Shown: positions 25,500-35,577 of the stretch, one piece after another
Layout: each line of letters begins with the position of its first letter
Numbering within the stretch: position 1 is the first letter of the stretch
DNA from: DATKBT01 sp035546295
Lineage (GTDB): Bacteria; Acidobacteriota; Thermoanaerobaculia; Multivoradales; Multivoraceae
DNA length: 64,000 nt
Assembly: GCA_035546295.1 (NCBI GenBank)
Contig: DATKBT010000164.1
Span: 33,904 to 97,903, forward strand
Direction of reading: 5' to 3'
Notes under the pieces: generated by a model
The model's database searches: none
What the model saw: only the letters and a program-made list of their open reading frames with translations
What the model was told of the DNA's origin: nothing
Translations under genes and position numbers: made by a program

Positions 25500-26669
25500 C
25501 TAGCTCCGGGAGCCGCTCGCCGCCGGCGAGCTCGCCTCTTCGTTCTCGCGTTCTTCCTCGGCCTCCATGGCTTCCTCGATGTCTTCCTCGGTGTCTTCCT
25601 CGGTCTCGACGAGCCCGTTGCGCTCGAACCAGCCCCGTGGGTCCTCCTTCATCCGTCGGACCATCTCGGGGAGGGTCTCGCGCAAACGGTGCCGGGGTTC
25701 CCATTCCAGCAGCCGGCGCGCCTTCCCGATCTCGACCGGGTAGTGGTCGTCGGCGAGCGCGACCATCCAGGGCTTGATGAACATCTCCTGCCCCAGCACG
25801 TGCTCCTTGAGCCAGGCGCCGGTCCGGGCGACGGTCTTGGGCACGAGGATGGTCGGCCACTCGCGGCCGTGGATCAGCTCGCCGAGGGTGTCCTGCAGCT
25901 CGTCGTGGCTCATCAGGTCGGGCTCGGCGACGAGGAACACCTCGAAGTCGCCGAGGGCCGCGCGCCTCTCGACGGTCTTCACCAGGCAGCTCACCACGTC
26001 GTCGAGGTGGACGTAGGGCTGGCCGTGGTCGGCGTCGCCCGGGAACAGGTAGCTCTCGAGCTGCTTGTCGTGGATGCGCTTGATGTGCTGGCCCAGGGGG
26101 GGCGAGTGGCCGTCCTCGTCGTAGGCCCCCGCGATGCGCAGGACGACCACCGGGATGTCGCCCCGCTCGGCCCGCAGCACCGCCTCCGCCTCGAGCTTCG
26201 ATTCCGGGTAGGGCCACTCGGCCTCGGTCGGCGATTCCTCGGTGAGTCGCTCGTCCTCCTCGTCGACCGGCTCCATCACCAGCAGGGTGCTCGAGAACAC
26301 GAATTGCCCGACGTCGAAATCGCGCCGCAGCCCGCGGAGCAACCGGCGGGTGCCCTCGACCGTGAGGTCGGAGTAGAGGGGGCTGTCACTGCCCGAGAAG
26401 TCGTAGTAGGCGGCCAGGTGGATCAGGCTGGCGAGCCGGCCGCCGCAGCGCTCGCGGAGCTCCTCGAGCGCAGCGGCGACGCTGCCGTCGTCGGTGAGGT
26501 CGACGTGGATGAGCTCGCAGCCCGGGGGCGGCTCCCCCTGCGGCCAGTCCGCGGCGTCGAGGACGAAGACCCGGTGGTCGCTGACCAGCGCCTCGACCGC
26601 GCGCGAGCCGATCAGACCGGCGCCTCCCGTGATCGCGACCGCTGCTCGCTGCTCCTGTTCTTCGGGCAT
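25500..26669 (-). CDS. NAD-dependent epimerase/dehydratase (extended SDR)
   Basis: A 389-residue protein with the extended-SDR Rossmann motif ITGGAGLIGSRAV at residues ~12-25, the Asp-containing second strand (VFVLDAAD), LIHLAAYYDF, and the catalytic YPESK. It probably acts on a nucleotide sugar or similar substrate; which one cannot be told. The last ~45 residues are a low-complexity acidic tail (EEDTEEDIEEAMEAEEERENEE), unusual for the family. It is first in a unit with the membrane protein at 24975-25493, under a sigma-54-like promoter just downstream of an NtrC-type regulator. Confidence 0.82.
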   Translation of the reverse strand: MPEEQEQRAAVAITGGAGLIGSRAVEALVSDHRVFVLDAADWPQGEPPPGCELIHVDLTDDGSVAAALEELRERCGGRLASLIHLAAYYDFSGSDSPLYSDLTVEGTRRLLRGLRRDFDVGQFVFSSTLLVMEPVDEEDERLTEESPTEAEWPYPESKLEAEAVLRAERGDIPVVVLRIAGAYDEDGHSPPLGQHIKRIHDKQLESYLFPGDADHGQPYVHLDDVVSCLVKTVERRAALGDFEVFLVAEPDLMSHDELQDTLGELIHGREWPTILVPKTVARTGAWLKEHVLGQEMFIKPWMVALADDHYPVEIGKARRLLEWEPRHRLRETLPEMVRRMKEDPRGWFERNGLVETEEDTEEDIEEAMEAEEERENEEASSPAASGSRS

Positions 26670-26703
26670 CTCGTCTCCCAGTCGTTCTGGGCTCAGAGGG
26701 GGA

Positions 26704-26718
26704 GCAATTCGCCTGCCA
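26704..26718 (-). promoter_or_regulatory. Sigma-54 promoter candidate for the epimerase unit
   Basis: Minus strand TGGCAG-N5-TTGC, one mismatch. It sits between the stop of the NtrC-type regulator (26746) and the epimerase ATG (26669), on the same strand as both. Confidence 0.55.
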
Positions 26719-26745
26719 GGAAAGAGCAGGTCGCGGAGGTGAGGG

Positions 26746-28104
26746 CTAGGCGTGCTCCGACTTGCGATTGACCCCGTACGACTTGAGCCGGTTGTAGAGC
26801 GTCTTGGGGCTGATCCCGAGGGTCGACGCGGTCTCCTTGCGGTTGCCGTCGAGCTCGTCGAGGGTGGCCAGGATCAGCCGCTTCTCCGATTCCTCGAGCG
26901 AGGATCCGATGCGCACCCGGATGTACGGGCCGCTCTGCGGCGTTGCGAGCTGCATGCGGACCTCACGCGACAGGCAGTCGGCGTCGATCGAGTCCTCGGC
27001 GAGGATGTTGGCCCGCTCGATCGCGTTCTTGAGCTCGCGCACGTTGCCGGGCCAGGAATAGCTGGTCAGCAGCTCGAGCGCTTCGTCGGTCAGCCTTCGC
27101 GTCGTTCCGTCGCGCCGGCCGAGCTCGGCGAGGAACGAGCGCGCCAGCAACTCGATGTCGTCGGGACCGCGGTCGCGCAGCGGCGGCAGGTGGATGGGGA
27201 AGACCCGCAGGCGGTAGTACAGGTCCTCGCGCAGCCTGCCCTCGTCGACGGCCTGCGCCGCGTCCTGGTTGCTGGCGGCGACCACCCGCACGTCGACGGT
27301 CTGTGGTTTGGTGCCTCCGACTCGCAGAAAGGTGCCGGTCTCGAGCACGCGCAGGAGCTTGACCTGGAGCTCGATCGGCATCTCGGTGATCTCGTCGAGG
27401 AACAGCGTGCCGCCGGAGGCGCGCTCGAAATGACCGGCGTGCCGTCTCTCGGCGCCCGTGAACGAGCCCTTCTCGTGCCCGAACAGCTCGCTCTCGATGA
27501 GGGTGGGCGAAACCGCGCCGCAGTTGAGAGGCAGCAACTCTCCCTTCCGCCGCGGGCTCATCCGGTGGATGGTCTCGGCGACCAGCTCCTTGCCGGTTCC
27601 GCTCTCGCCGGTGATGAACACCGTCGCGTCGGTCTTGGCCACCTTCTCGATCAGGTTGTAGACCTGCCTCATCGGCTCGGAGTTGCCGACGATGGCCCCG
27701 AAGCGCCCGGCATCGCGCAGCTCCTCGCGCAAGGTCGAGACTTCGCTGCGCAGCTCGACCGTGCGCTCGAAGCTGCTCAGCAGCGCCCGCAGCCGCGCCA
27801 CGTCGATCGGCTTGGTCAGGTAGTCGACGGCGCCGCGACGCAGCGCGTCGATGGCGGTCGACAGCGTCGCCTGCCCGGTGATGATCGCCAGGTCGTAGTC
27901 GGCGCTGGGCTCGAGCAGATCGAGCCCGTTGCCGTCGGGCAGTCCGAAGTCGGCGAGGACGAGGTCGATGCTGCGTGACTTGAGGGTCGACTGCGCTCCC
28001 GCCAGCGTCGCGGCGGTCAGCACCTCGTGCCCCTCGTTCTCGACCACGCTCGCCAACGCCGCGAGTGCGGCCGAGTCGTCTTCGACGATGAGGATGGAAG
28101 CCAT
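26746..28104 (-). CDS. NtrC-family sigma-54-dependent response regulator
   Basis: A 452-residue activator. The receiver (SILIVEDD; LVLADFGLPDGNG, Asp ~52; YLTKPID) is followed by an AAA+ domain with Walker A GESGTGKE, the loop-1 motif ELFGHEKGSFTGA (GSFTGA in place of the commoner GAFTGA), Walker B GGTLFLDEI and YSWPGNVRELKNAIERA. A C-terminal Fis-type helix-turn-helix follows (GNRKETASTLGISPKTLYNRLKSYG). It should drive RpoN promoters after phosphorylation. No partner kinase is adjacent. MASILIVEDD (28104) was taken as the start; the in-frame GTG at 28113 is possible. It is the natural candidate activator for the -24/-12 promoters in this window. Confidence 0.92.
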   Translation of the reverse strand: MASILIVEDDSAALAALASVVENEGHEVLTAATLAGAQSTLKSRSIDLVLADFGLPDGNGLDLLEPSADYDLAIITGQATLSTAIDALRRGAVDYLTKPIDVARLRALLSSFERTVELRSEVSTLREELRDAGRFGAIVGNSEPMRQVYNLIEKVAKTDATVFITGESGTGKELVAETIHRMSPRRKGELLPLNCGAVSPTLIESELFGHEKGSFTGAERRHAGHFERASGGTLFLDEITEMPIELQVKLLRVLETGTFLRVGGTKPQTVDVRVVAASNQDAAQAVDEGRLREDLYYRLRVFPIHLPPLRDRGPDDIELLARSFLAELGRRDGTTRRLTDEALELLTSYSWPGNVRELKNAIERANILAEDSIDADCLSREVRMQLATPQSGPYIRVRIGSSLEESEKRLILATLDELDGNRKETASTLGISPKTLYNRLKSYGVNRKSEHA

Positions 28105-28430
28105 GTCGTTCACGTTAACAGCCGTCCGGTTCCAGTTCCCGATCCGGTAATTCGGAAAGGGGCCATCGGAAATACCTACAACTCCGGACGGTGGCTTCCC
28201 CTCGGAGCGTCACGTTGGCGTTCTCGGCCTCGCGTGGAGGAAGCAGGTGACTTGCGAGCAGTTTCTCGGTCGAGTGCATGGGACCCCGGGGCCGCCGTCC
28301 GCAAGTCGGATGCCAAACGGCGCCTCGCTCCCCCACGGACACCGCCCGCGGCACAGAACGTGCAGTTCCCGCACTCCGCACACTGCCTCCGCCGGGTCCG
28401 TCGCGCGATCTTCCAACGAATGCCCTGCCC
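28105..28430. other. Divergent intergenic region
   Basis: About 325 bases between the NtrC-type regulator and the beta-oxidation operon. A weak -24/-12-like sequence, CGGCAC-N5-GTGC, lies at 28349-28363 (two mismatches, correct spacing), 68 bases before the thiolase. No gene is supported. Confidence 0.45.
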
Positions 28431-29723
28431 ATGAGCCCCGACCACCACGACGTCGCGATCGTCGCCGGTCTGCGCACGCCCTTCGCGAAGCGCATGACCG
28501 AGCTGCGCTCGCTGGCCGCGCACGAGCTCGGGGCGCTGGTGGCGTCCGAGCTGCTCGAGCGCCAGGACCTCGATCCCGCCGAGGTCGAGCGCGTCGTGTT
28601 CGGACGGGTGGTGCCGGCCCTCGACGTTCACAACCCGGCGCGCGAGGTGGTGCTGCGCACCGGCCTGCCGGCCTCGGTCGAAGCGCACACCGTCTCGAAG
28701 GCGTGCATCACGGGCTATCAGACCGTGGTCGACCTGCTTCTGGCGATCCGCGACGGCGGCCTCGGCTGCGGCCTCGCCGCCGGCGCCGACAGCGCCTCCC
28801 AGGTCCCGGTCGGTGTCAACGACGCGATGCGCGACGCCCTGCTGGGCGCGGCGCGCGCCGAGGGCTCGCTCGACAAGCTGAAGGCGTTTCGGGAGGTCCG
28901 CCCGGCCGACCTGGTGCCGCACGCACCCGATCTCACCGAGCCGACCACCGGCGAGACGATGGGGGAGGGGGCCGAGCGCATGGCCAAGACCAACTCGATC
29001 TCGCGCCAGGACCAGGACGCCTTTGCCCATCGCAGCCACGTGCGCGCGGCGGCGGCGTGGAAGCAGGGACGCTTCGACGGGCAGGTCATGCCGCTCTACG
29101 CCCCTCCGGACTACGAGCAGATGCTCGAGCGCGACAACCTCGTGCGCGAGGACTCCGAGCTCGAGCGCTACGCCGAGCTGCCGCCGGTGTTCGACCGCGA
29201 GCACGGCACCGTCACCGCCGGCAACAGCTCGCCGCTGACCGACGGCGCGGCGGCGGTCCTGCTGATGGCGAGCGAGCGGGCGCGCGCCCTCGGCCACGAG
29301 CCGCTCGGGTTTCTGCGGGCGTGGGCGTTCACGGCGGTCGATCCGGCGGGCCAGCTCCTGATCGGCCCCGCCTATGCGATCCCGGCGGTGCTCGATCGCG
29401 CCGGGCTCGAGCTCGATGCGATCGACCTGGTCGACCTCCACGAGGCGTTCTCCTCGGCGGTCCTGTCGGTGCTCGACGCGCTCGCCTCGGATCGCTTCGC
29501 CCGCGAGCAGCTCGGTCGCAGCCGAGCGGTCGGCGAGATCGACCCCGACCGGCTCAACGTCGACGGCGGCTCGATCGCCCTCGGACACCCCTTCGCCGCA
29601 ACCGGGATCCGTCAGATCGTTCAGACCCTGACCGAGCTGCGCCGGCGCGGCGGCGGCCTCGGTCTGTGCGCGGCCTGCGCCGCGGGCGGCATGGGGGCGG
29701 CCGCGATCGTGGAGGCAGCATGA
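28431..29723 (+). CDS. fadI: Acetyl-CoA acyltransferase (thiolase, FadI/FadA type)
   Basis: A 430-residue thiolase catalysing the last step of fatty-acid beta-oxidation: 3-ketoacyl-CoA + CoA to acetyl-CoA and shortened acyl-CoA. The nucleophile Cys is in [11 protein letters not shown], the active-site His in [14 protein letters not shown], and the second Cys in [12 protein letters not shown]. The length suits the longer FadI-like group. ATG 28431 was chosen where homology begins. The stop overlaps the start of the multifunctional partner (ATGA), as expected for a trifunctional beta-oxidation complex. The assignment to FadI rather than FadA is by length and partner only. Confidence 0.85.
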   Translation: MSPDHHDVAIVAGLRTPFAKRMTELRSLAAHELGALVASELLERQDLDPAEVERVVFGRVVPALDVHNPAREVVLRTGLPASVEAHTVSKACITGYQTVVDLLLAIRDGGLGCGLAAGADSASQVPVGVNDAMRDALLGAARAEGSLDKLKAFREVRPADLVPHAPDLTEPTTGETMGEGAERMAKTNSISRQDQDAFAHRSHVRAAAAWKQGRFDGQVMPLYAPPDYEQMLERDNLVREDSELERYAELPPVFDREHGTVTAGNSSPLTDGAAAVLLMASERARALGHEPLGFLRAWAFTAVDPAGQLLIGPAYAIPAVLDRAGLELDAIDLVDLHEAFSSAVLSVLDALASDRFAREQLGRSRAVGEIDPDRLNVDGGSIALGHPFAATGIRQIVQTLTELRRRGGGLGLCAACAAGGMGAAAIVEAA

Positions 29724-31969
29724 GCGACGGCACGACGACCACCGAGCCGCGCGCGGGGTTCGCCGCGGCGGCCGGCGACGACGGCGGCAGCGACGAAGGC
29801 GGCAACGACGGAGTGCCGTTCCGGCTCGAGCGCCGGCAGGATCGCGTCGCAGTGCTCTGGTTCGACCTCCCGAACCGCAGCGTCAACACGCTCGATCCGT
29901 CGCTCGTCGCGCCGCTTCGCGAGGTCCTCGCCGACGTGGAGGGCGATCCCGGTGTCGACGCCCTGGTGCTCGCCTCGGCCAAGACCGACAGCTTCGTCGT
30001 GGGCGCCGACGTCGAGCTGCTGAAGCAGGTCGGATCCGAGCAGGAGGGGCGCGAGCTGGCGCTCGAGGCCCAGGACGCCACCAATGCGCTCGAGGCCTTC
30101 CCCAAGCCGATCGTGGCCGCCATCCACGGCGACTGCCTCGGCGGCGGGCTCGAGATCGCGCTCGCCTGCGACGGGCGGGTCGCGAGCAGCGACGACGTCA
30201 CGAGACTCGGTCTTCCAGAGGTCAAGCTCGGCCTCCTGCCGGGGGCCGGCGGCACCCAGCGTCTGCCGCGGCTGGTCGGCCTCGAGGAGGCGCTCGACCT
30301 GATCCTCGCCGGTCGCCGCATTCCGGCGCAGCGCGCCCTCGAGATCGGGCTGGTCGACGAGGTCGTGCATCGCTCGATCCTGGTCGAGGTCGCCGCCGCC
30401 CGCGCCCGGTCGCTCGCCGCGAACGAGCGACGCCCGCACGCGTCGAGATCGAGGCCGCACAGCGACCTCAAGAGCCTGTTGCTGGAGCACAACCCCCTCG
30501 GTCGCAGGCTCCTGTTCTCGCAGGCCGAGAAGCGGGCGCGGGAGAAGACCGGCGGACACATGCCGGCGCCCCTCGAGGCGCTCGAGGCGATCCGGGTCGG
30601 GGTGGAGGAGGGCTCCGAGCGGGGGCTGCGCTTCGAGGCGGAGGCGTTCGGCCGGCTGGCGGCGAGCCCGCAGTCGGCGGCGCTGGTCGACCTCTTCCTG
30701 TGGCGCCAGGAGCTGTCGAAGGAGAGTGGCTGCGAGGACCCGGAGGTCGCGCCCAGGCTCGTCGAGAAGGTCGCGGTCGTCGGAGCCGGACTGATGGGCG
30801 CCGGGATCGCCAGGATCACGGCGCAGGAGGCCGGTCTGCCCGTGCGCTTGCGCGACGTCGATCACCAGCCGCTGCTCTCCGGGCTGCGGCGTATCGCCGA
30901 CGGTCTCGCCCGCGAGGTGGAGAGGAAGCGGTTGTCGGAGCGGGAGCGGGAGCGCATCCTGGCGCGGATCCACCCGACGACGGGCGCCAGCGGCCTGAGA
31001 CGGGCCGACGTCGTCATCGAGGCGGTGGTCGAGGACCTGGAGGTCAAGCGGCGGGTGCTGCGGACGGTGGAGGAGAGCGTCACCGAGGACGCGATCTTCG
31101 CCACCAATACGTCGTCGCTGCCGATCGCGCAGATCGCGGAGGCGGCGCGGCGGCCGGAGCGCGTCCTCGGCATGCACTTCTTCTCGCCGGCGGAGCGGGT
31201 GCCGTTGCTCGAGGTGGTGCGCGGCGAGCGGACGTCGCCGGAGGCGGTCGCCACCTGCGTCGAGCTCGGCAAGCGCCAGGGCAAGACGGTGATCGTGGTG
31301 CGCGACGGCCCCGGCTTTTACACCACCCGCATCCTGGCGCCGTATCTGAGCGAGGCGTGCAGGCTGCTGGGAGAGGGAGCGCCGATCGAGGAGATCGACC
31401 AGGCGCTGACCGGCTTCGGCTTCCCGGTCGGTCCGCTCCGGCTCCTCGACGAGGTGGGGATCGACGTCGGCGGCGAGATCGCGGCCGTTCTGCACGAGGC
31501 TTTCGGCGAGCGGATGGCCCCGGCGCCGGCCCAGTCGGCGCTGGTCGGGGACGACCGCCGCGGCCGCAAGAACGGCCGCGGCTTCTACCGCTACGTGCGG
31601 CGCGGGCGCGGATGGAAGCGCAGCGACGGCGTCGACGAGGAGGTCTACGACCTGCTCGGCGTCGAGCCCGAGGAGGGGGCGGTGGCGCCGGCGCGGATCG
31701 TCGACCGCTGCGTCCTGGCGATGGCCAACGAGGCGGTGCGCTGCCTCGACGAGGGGGTCGTGAGCTCGGTGCGCGACGCCGAGGTGGGGGCCGTCTTCGG
31801 CCTCGGCTTCCCGCCGTTCCTCGGCGGTCCGCTGCGCTGGATCGACCGAAGGGGCGCCGACGAGGTCGTCTCCGGCCTCGAGGTCCTGGCGGCTTCCTGC
31901 GGCGCCCGTTTCGAGCCGGCCGAGCGGCTGGTGTCGATGGCAAGGAGCGGACGCACCTTCCACTCTTGA
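29720..31969 (+). CDS. fadJ: Enoyl-CoA hydratase / 3-hydroxyacyl-CoA dehydrogenase (FadJ/FadB type)
   Basis: A 749-residue bifunctional beta-oxidation enzyme. The N-terminal crotonase half has the oxyanion/Glu motif [15 protein letters not shown] and the second Glu in [19 protein letters not shown]. The C-terminal half has the NAD-binding [19 protein letters not shown], and the catalytic His in [17 protein letters not shown], then a duplicated C-terminal helical domain ([19 protein letters not shown]). A Gly/Asp-rich ~30-residue N-terminal extension is non-standard. ATGA overlap with the thiolase implies coupled translation and a 1:1 complex. Confidence 0.9.
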   Translation: MSDGTTTTEPRAGFAAAAGDDGGSDEGGNDGVPFRLERRQDRVAVLWFDLPNRSVNTLDPSLVAPLREVLADVEGDPGVDALVLASAKTDSFVVGADVELLKQVGSEQEGRELALEAQDATNALEAFPKPIVAAIHGDCLGGGLEIALACDGRVASSDDVTRLGLPEVKLGLLPGAGGTQRLPRLVGLEEALDLILAGRRIPAQRALEIGLVDEVVHRSILVEVAAARARSLAANERRPHASRSRPHSDLKSLLLEHNPLGRRLLFSQAEKRAREKTGGHMPAPLEALEAIRVGVEEGSERGLRFEAEAFGRLAASPQSAALVDLFLWRQELSKESGCEDPEVAPRLVEKVAVVGAGLMGAGIARITAQEAGLPVRLRDVDHQPLLSGLRRIADGLAREVERKRLSERERERILARIHPTTGASGLRRADVVIEAVVEDLEVKRRVLRTVEESVTEDAIFATNTSSLPIAQIAEAARRPERVLGMHFFSPAERVPLLEVVRGERTSPEAVATCVELGKRQGKTVIVVRDGPGFYTTRILAPYLSEACRLLGEGAPIEEIDQALTGFGFPVGPLRLLDEVGIDVGGEIAAVLHEAFGERMAPAPAQSALVGDDRRGRKNGRGFYRYVRRGRGWKRSDGVDEEVYDLLGVEPEEGAVAPARIVDRCVLAMANEAVRCLDEGVVSSVRDAEVGAVFGLGFPPFLGGPLRWIDRRGADEVVSGLEVLAASCGARFEPAERLVSMARSGRTFHS

Positions 31970-32251
31970 CCGGAGACGGCCCTGCCAGGTCCGATCGGCT
32001 GGGGAAAGGTTGCCGCCGGGCCGGCAGTTTCTCCTCGCCGCGAGCGCCCGCTGACCCTGCTGCGGCCTCACGACGGAGCGCGCGCGCGGAAGTCTGCCGT
32101 GGCACGGATCTTGAGAAGCGGAGCCATGCCCGCGAGTCCACGTAGCAGCAGCGGGGGCGGATCGCGAAGGCGGACGGACGATGGAACGCCGAACTGGAAA
32201 CGAGAGCGGGGGCAGGACGACCACCTCGCGCCAGAAGGAGCACACACAGCC

Positions 32252-33439
32252 TTGAAGGTTTTGATGACGGCGGAGTCGAGCGGAGGAATCTGGACCTACT
32301 CGGTGGAGCTGGCGCGCGCGCTGGGGCGCCGCGGGGTCGAGGTCCACCTGGCGACGATCGGAGCGCCGCTCGGCCACGAGCAGGTGCGTGAGGCGTCGGT
32401 GATGCGCAACGTCGAGCTCCACCCGGGACGCGGCGGCATGCGAGACGGCAGCGAGCTCGCTGGAGGCTCGAACGGAGACGACGTCGAAGCGACCGGACGC
32501 TGGTTGCTCGCGCTGGAGCGGCGTCTGCGACCGGACGTGGTGCACCTCAACGCTCCGCTCTACGGCGATCTGCCCTTCACCGCGCCGGTGGTCGCGATCG
32601 TCCACTCGTGCGCCCTCTCCTGGTGGTGGGCGGGGAAGGGGCGGGCGGCGCCGGCGTCCCTGCAGCCTCAATGCGAGCGTTTCGCGGGCGGTCTGCGCGG
32701 CGCGGAGATGGTGGTGGCGCCGACTCGCGCCGCGCTCGAGTGGACCGACTTCTTGCATGGGCCGCTGCACCCGGTCCGCGTCATCGGCCACGGGCGGAGC
32801 GCCGCCGATGTGCTCCCTCGGATCAAGGAGCCGTACGTGGCGGCCGCCGCCCGACGATGGGACGACGCCAAGGACCTGGGCCTCCTCGAATCGGCCGCCC
32901 GGCATCTCGCCTGGCCGGTGCGCGTCGCCGGCCACCACGCCCAGCGGGTCGACCGGGGGAGAGGACCGGCTCCCGCAAACGGCGCCGGGCCCGCGACCGC
33001 CGTCGAACGGATGGGGCACCTGGACGCCGAGGCGCTCGCCGATCTCCTCGGCCGGGCGGCGGTGTTCGCCCACCCGGTCCGGTACGAGCCCTTCGGGCTG
33101 ACTGTGCTCGAGGCGGCGCTCGCCGGCTGCGCCCTGGTGCTGTCGGACATCCCCAGCCTGCGCGAGCAGTGGGAGGGGGTGGCCGAGCTGGTGCCGCCGG
33201 GGGACGAACGGGCGCTGCGCGACGCCCTGGTCGGCCTGATCGAGGACCCGGGCCGGCGCCGCGAGCTGGCCGCGGCCTCGAGGCTGCGCGCTCTGGACCA
33301 GACTCCCGAGCGCGTGGCGGGGCAGTATCTCGAGGTCTACCGTCAGGCGTCGGCGCCCCACCCGCGTCCGCTCGACCTCGAGGGCCTGCTCCCCGGACAC
33401 GCGCGCCGGGCCGTGGAGATCCCGCCCGGACTCGCCTGA
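32252..33439 (+). CDS. GT4-family glycosyltransferase
   Basis: A 395-residue GT-B glycosyltransferase, cytoplasmic. The N-terminal half starts KVLMTAESSGGIWTYSVELARALGRRGVEVHLAT, as in glycogen-synthase/GT4-like enzymes. The C-terminal half carries the donor-site E-x7-E region (RYEPFGLTVLEAALAGCALVLSD). The sugar and acceptor are unknown. The TTG start at 32252 follows an AGAAGGAG site by 11 bases. A -24-like TGGCACG at 32100 is followed by TTGA instead of TTGC, so no promoter is called. It is convergent with the GT2 gene, 43 bases away. Confidence 0.8.
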   Translation: MKVLMTAESSGGIWTYSVELARALGRRGVEVHLATIGAPLGHEQVREASVMRNVELHPGRGGMRDGSELAGGSNGDDVEATGRWLLALERRLRPDVVHLNAPLYGDLPFTAPVVAIVHSCALSWWWAGKGRAAPASLQPQCERFAGGLRGAEMVVAPTRAALEWTDFLHGPLHPVRVIGHGRSAADVLPRIKEPYVAAAARRWDDAKDLGLLESAARHLAWPVRVAGHHAQRVDRGRGPAPANGAGPATAVERMGHLDAEALADLLGRAAVFAHPVRYEPFGLTVLEAALAGCALVLSDIPSLREQWEGVAELVPPGDERALRDALVGLIEDPGRRRELAAASRLRALDQTPERVAGQYLEVYRQASAPHPRPLDLEGLLPGHARRAVEIPPGLA

Positions 33440-33482
33440 GGAGGTTGCTCGCCGGCGCTGCCCGTTCCCGTTGGTCGCGGTC

Positions 33483-34922
33483 TCAGGCTGCGCACTGGAC
33501 GGCGGCGCCCGCGAGCCGGTAGATGGTGCACTGGGCGTCGACCCACACCACCGAGCCGGTGCTGTCGAGGTGCCAGGCGAGCCCGGGGTAGTGGTCGAGC
33601 CACCACGACGCCGCCCGCGGCACCACCAGATAGCCGGCGCCGCGGCGCTGCAGGTCCTCGAGGTGGGCGACCGCCAGCATCGAGGTCGGGGGGTCGCCGT
33701 GCGGGAAGGCCTCCCGATCGGGGAAGTGCCAGCCGCGCCTGCGCGAGAGGTGGAGCAGGGTCGGGTCCCAGCGGTCGATGACGGTCACCGCCTCGCCGCG
33801 CGGCACCACGCGCCGGACGGTCGGTGCGAGATCGCGCAGCGTCCCCTGCCAGCGGATCGAGGAGGCGACGGCGGAGCTCAGCCGCTCGCCCGTCCGGGTG
33901 CCCTCGAGCTCGACCGCGAGCCGGCGCAACGCCGCCCGGGACGCGACGTGCCAGTGGTACTCGGCTCCGCAGGCCGCGCTGAGCAGGGCGAGCCAGCTCG
34001 AGGCGCGTCCAAGCAGGCCGGGACGAAGCCGCACCACCAGCATCAGGCGCGCGACGGCGGCTCGCCGGTCCCCGCGGGCGAGGGCGTCGGTGACGCGTTC
34101 GACGGCGCGTGCAGCGAGGGAAGCCCGCGCCCGCCGGGCGCAGGCTCGCGCGTCCGGGATCCTCCGGCCGTGGCGCGCGAGGACGGCGCGGATCGCCGCC
34201 AGGTCGAGAACGAGAGGATCTTGCGCGGCGTTTGCCGGTCGCGCCGGCGCGGGGGGGCGCCAACGGGCCTCGGCCATCGGCCGCGCGGTGTAGGCGAGGC
34301 TGCCGTGGAGCGCCATGCGCATCCACATCTCCCAGTCCTGCGCGCCGGGCCGCGAGGCCTCGTAGGGCCCGACGGCGTCGTACACCTGCCGCCGGACGAC
34401 CACGGTCGACGCCGAGACGTGGCAGCCCAGGCTGAGCTCTCGAAAGGCCTCGATCCCGGGCTCCACGCGGTCGCGTCCGAACAACCGCGGCCGGTCGGGG
34501 AGCCGCCGCCCGGAGGCTTCGACCAGGTGGAACGCGCCGTGGACCATCGCCGCCTCCGGGTGCCGTTCGAGCGCAGCTGTCTGGGTGGCCAGCATCTCGG
34601 GCAGGTAGCGGTCGTCGGGATCCAGCCACGCGACGTAACGGCCGCGCGCGACGGCGAGGCAGGCGTTGCGGTTGGCGCCGGGACCGACCGCCTGCTCGTG
34701 GCGCAGGTAGACCAGCCGCGGGTCCTGGCAACGGGCGACCGTGCCGAGCGTGTCGTCCTCCGAAGCGTCGTCGAACACGATGACCTCGAGGTCGCGAAGG
34801 GTCTGGCAGTAGACGCTGCGCAGCGCCTCGCCGAGCCAGGTCGCCCGCTCCCGAGTCGGGATGCAGACGCTGACCAGAGGCCGATCGGCGCCCGCACCCG
34901 CGCCGCCCGGCGCCTCGCTCAT
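33483..34922 (-). CDS. GT2-family glycosyltransferase with C-terminal extension
   Basis: A 479-residue protein. Residues ~15-240 form a GT-A domain: LVSVCIPTRERATWLGEALRSVYCQT, VIVFDDASEDDT, the metal-binding AWLDPDD, and QDWEMWMRMA. The C-terminal ~230 residues have helical segments and a late region (VTVIDRWDPTLLHLSRRRGWHFPD) that does not belong to the GT-A fold and may be a separate domain. It likely transfers sugars to cell-surface glycans. The ATG overlaps the stop of the 67-aa gene upstream (ATGA), so the two are co-translated. Confidence 0.83.
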   Translation of the reverse strand: MSEAPGGAGAGADRPLVSVCIPTRERATWLGEALRSVYCQTLRDLEVIVFDDASEDDTLGTVARCQDPRLVYLRHEQAVGPGANRNACLAVARGRYVAWLDPDDRYLPEMLATQTAALERHPEAAMVHGAFHLVEASGRRLPDRPRLFGRDRVEPGIEAFRELSLGCHVSASTVVVRRQVYDAVGPYEASRPGAQDWEMWMRMALHGSLAYTARPMAEARWRPPAPARPANAAQDPLVLDLAAIRAVLARHGRRIPDARACARRARASLAARAVERVTDALARGDRRAAVARLMLVVRLRPGLLGRASSWLALLSAACGAEYHWHVASRAALRRLAVELEGTRTGERLSSAVASSIRWQGTLRDLAPTVRRVVPRGEAVTVIDRWDPTLLHLSRRRGWHFPDREAFPHGDPPTSMLAVAHLEDLQRRGAGYLVVPRAASWWLDHYPGLAWHLDSTGSVVWVDAQCTIYRLAGAAVQCAA

Positions 34923-35122
34923 CGGCGAACGCCCCGGTAGACCCGCCGGGCGGGGGAGCCCCCCCGCCGCTCCAGCCACTGGCGCCAGCGCCAGATCGAG
35001 GGCTGCGCGTCCGCCAGCGGCGCGCGGATCCGCTCCACGATCGACGGGTCGCCATCGAGGTCGTTCACGCGCAGCGAGTCGGTGTCGGCGGAGTCGGAGG
35101 AACGAGAGATCGTCTCCATCAT
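34919..35122 (-). CDS. Small protein coupled to the GT2 glycosyltransferase (67 aa)
   Basis: A 67-residue soluble protein of unknown family, polar at the N-terminus (ISRSSDSADTDSLRV) with a helical, Trp/Arg-rich end (QPSIWRWRQWLERRGG). ATG 35122 has AGAGAGG just upstream. Its stop overlaps the GT2 start, and a perfect -24/-12 motif lies 99 bases upstream. The coupling and promoter argue that it is real and works with the glycosyltransferase, perhaps as a regulator or adaptor. That role is inference. Confidence 0.55.
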   Translation of the reverse strand: MMETISRSSDSADTDSLRVNDLDGDPSIVERIRAPLADAQPSIWRWRQWLERRGGSPARRVYRGVRR

Positions 35123-35220
35123 GGCCTCTCTTGAGTCGGTGTTCGCCGCGGGCATCGACGACGTCGTTTCGTCGCCTCGAGGGAGCTTCGCCGCGGCCTC
35201 TCCGATGCAGCGCCTGGGCT

Positions 35221-35235
35221 GCAACGGCTGTGCCA
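35221..35235 (-). promoter_or_regulatory. Sigma-54 promoter (perfect consensus) for the 67-aa/GT2 unit
   Basis: Minus strand TGGCAC-AGCCG-TTGC matches every conserved base of TGGCAC-N5-TTGC, 99 bases before ATG 35122. Confidence 0.65.
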
Positions 35236-35562
35236 CGGCGGCCGCGTGCTGCACACCCGTGGGGCGGGCCTGCTGGCCGGCGCGGGCGACTCCGCGGGGC
35301 GCACTTCTTACACCGTCTGCGGTCGCGATTTACAGAGCGCGCGGATTCCCGCCGCGGAGCGGGACCTCGAGGTGTTGTGGATCTTGCGCTCCGCGTCGCG
35401 TGACCGCGTCTCGGGACCTGGAGCGAGCGCAACGGGTCTCTCTTTCGCTCGTCGACCGTGAGCTCGGCCAGGGGCCCGCTGGCAAGCCGCGGCGCTGGTC
35501 CGGGGCGATCGGTCCGGTCGTTCGAGCCGCCCGCCCGTGTGGCGCCGGTCGAGCTTCCTCGG

Positions 35563-35577
35563 TGGCACGTCCCTTGC
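35563..35577 (+). promoter_or_regulatory. Sigma-54 promoter (perfect consensus) for the secreted OB-like protein
   Basis: TGGCACG-TCCC-TTGC matches every conserved base. Transcription would begin near 35588, leaving a ~43-base leader with a GGAGG site before ATG 35631. Confidence 0.7.

Noticed and set aside
32100..32114. TGGCACG-N4-TTGA before the GT4 gene
   Set aside because: The -12 box has GA instead of the near-invariant GC.
29621..33400. A 1259-codon antisense frame across the beta-oxidation and GT4 genes
   Set aside because: The sense strand holds clear enzymes with intact motifs; the antisense product is Arg/Gln-rich low complexity.
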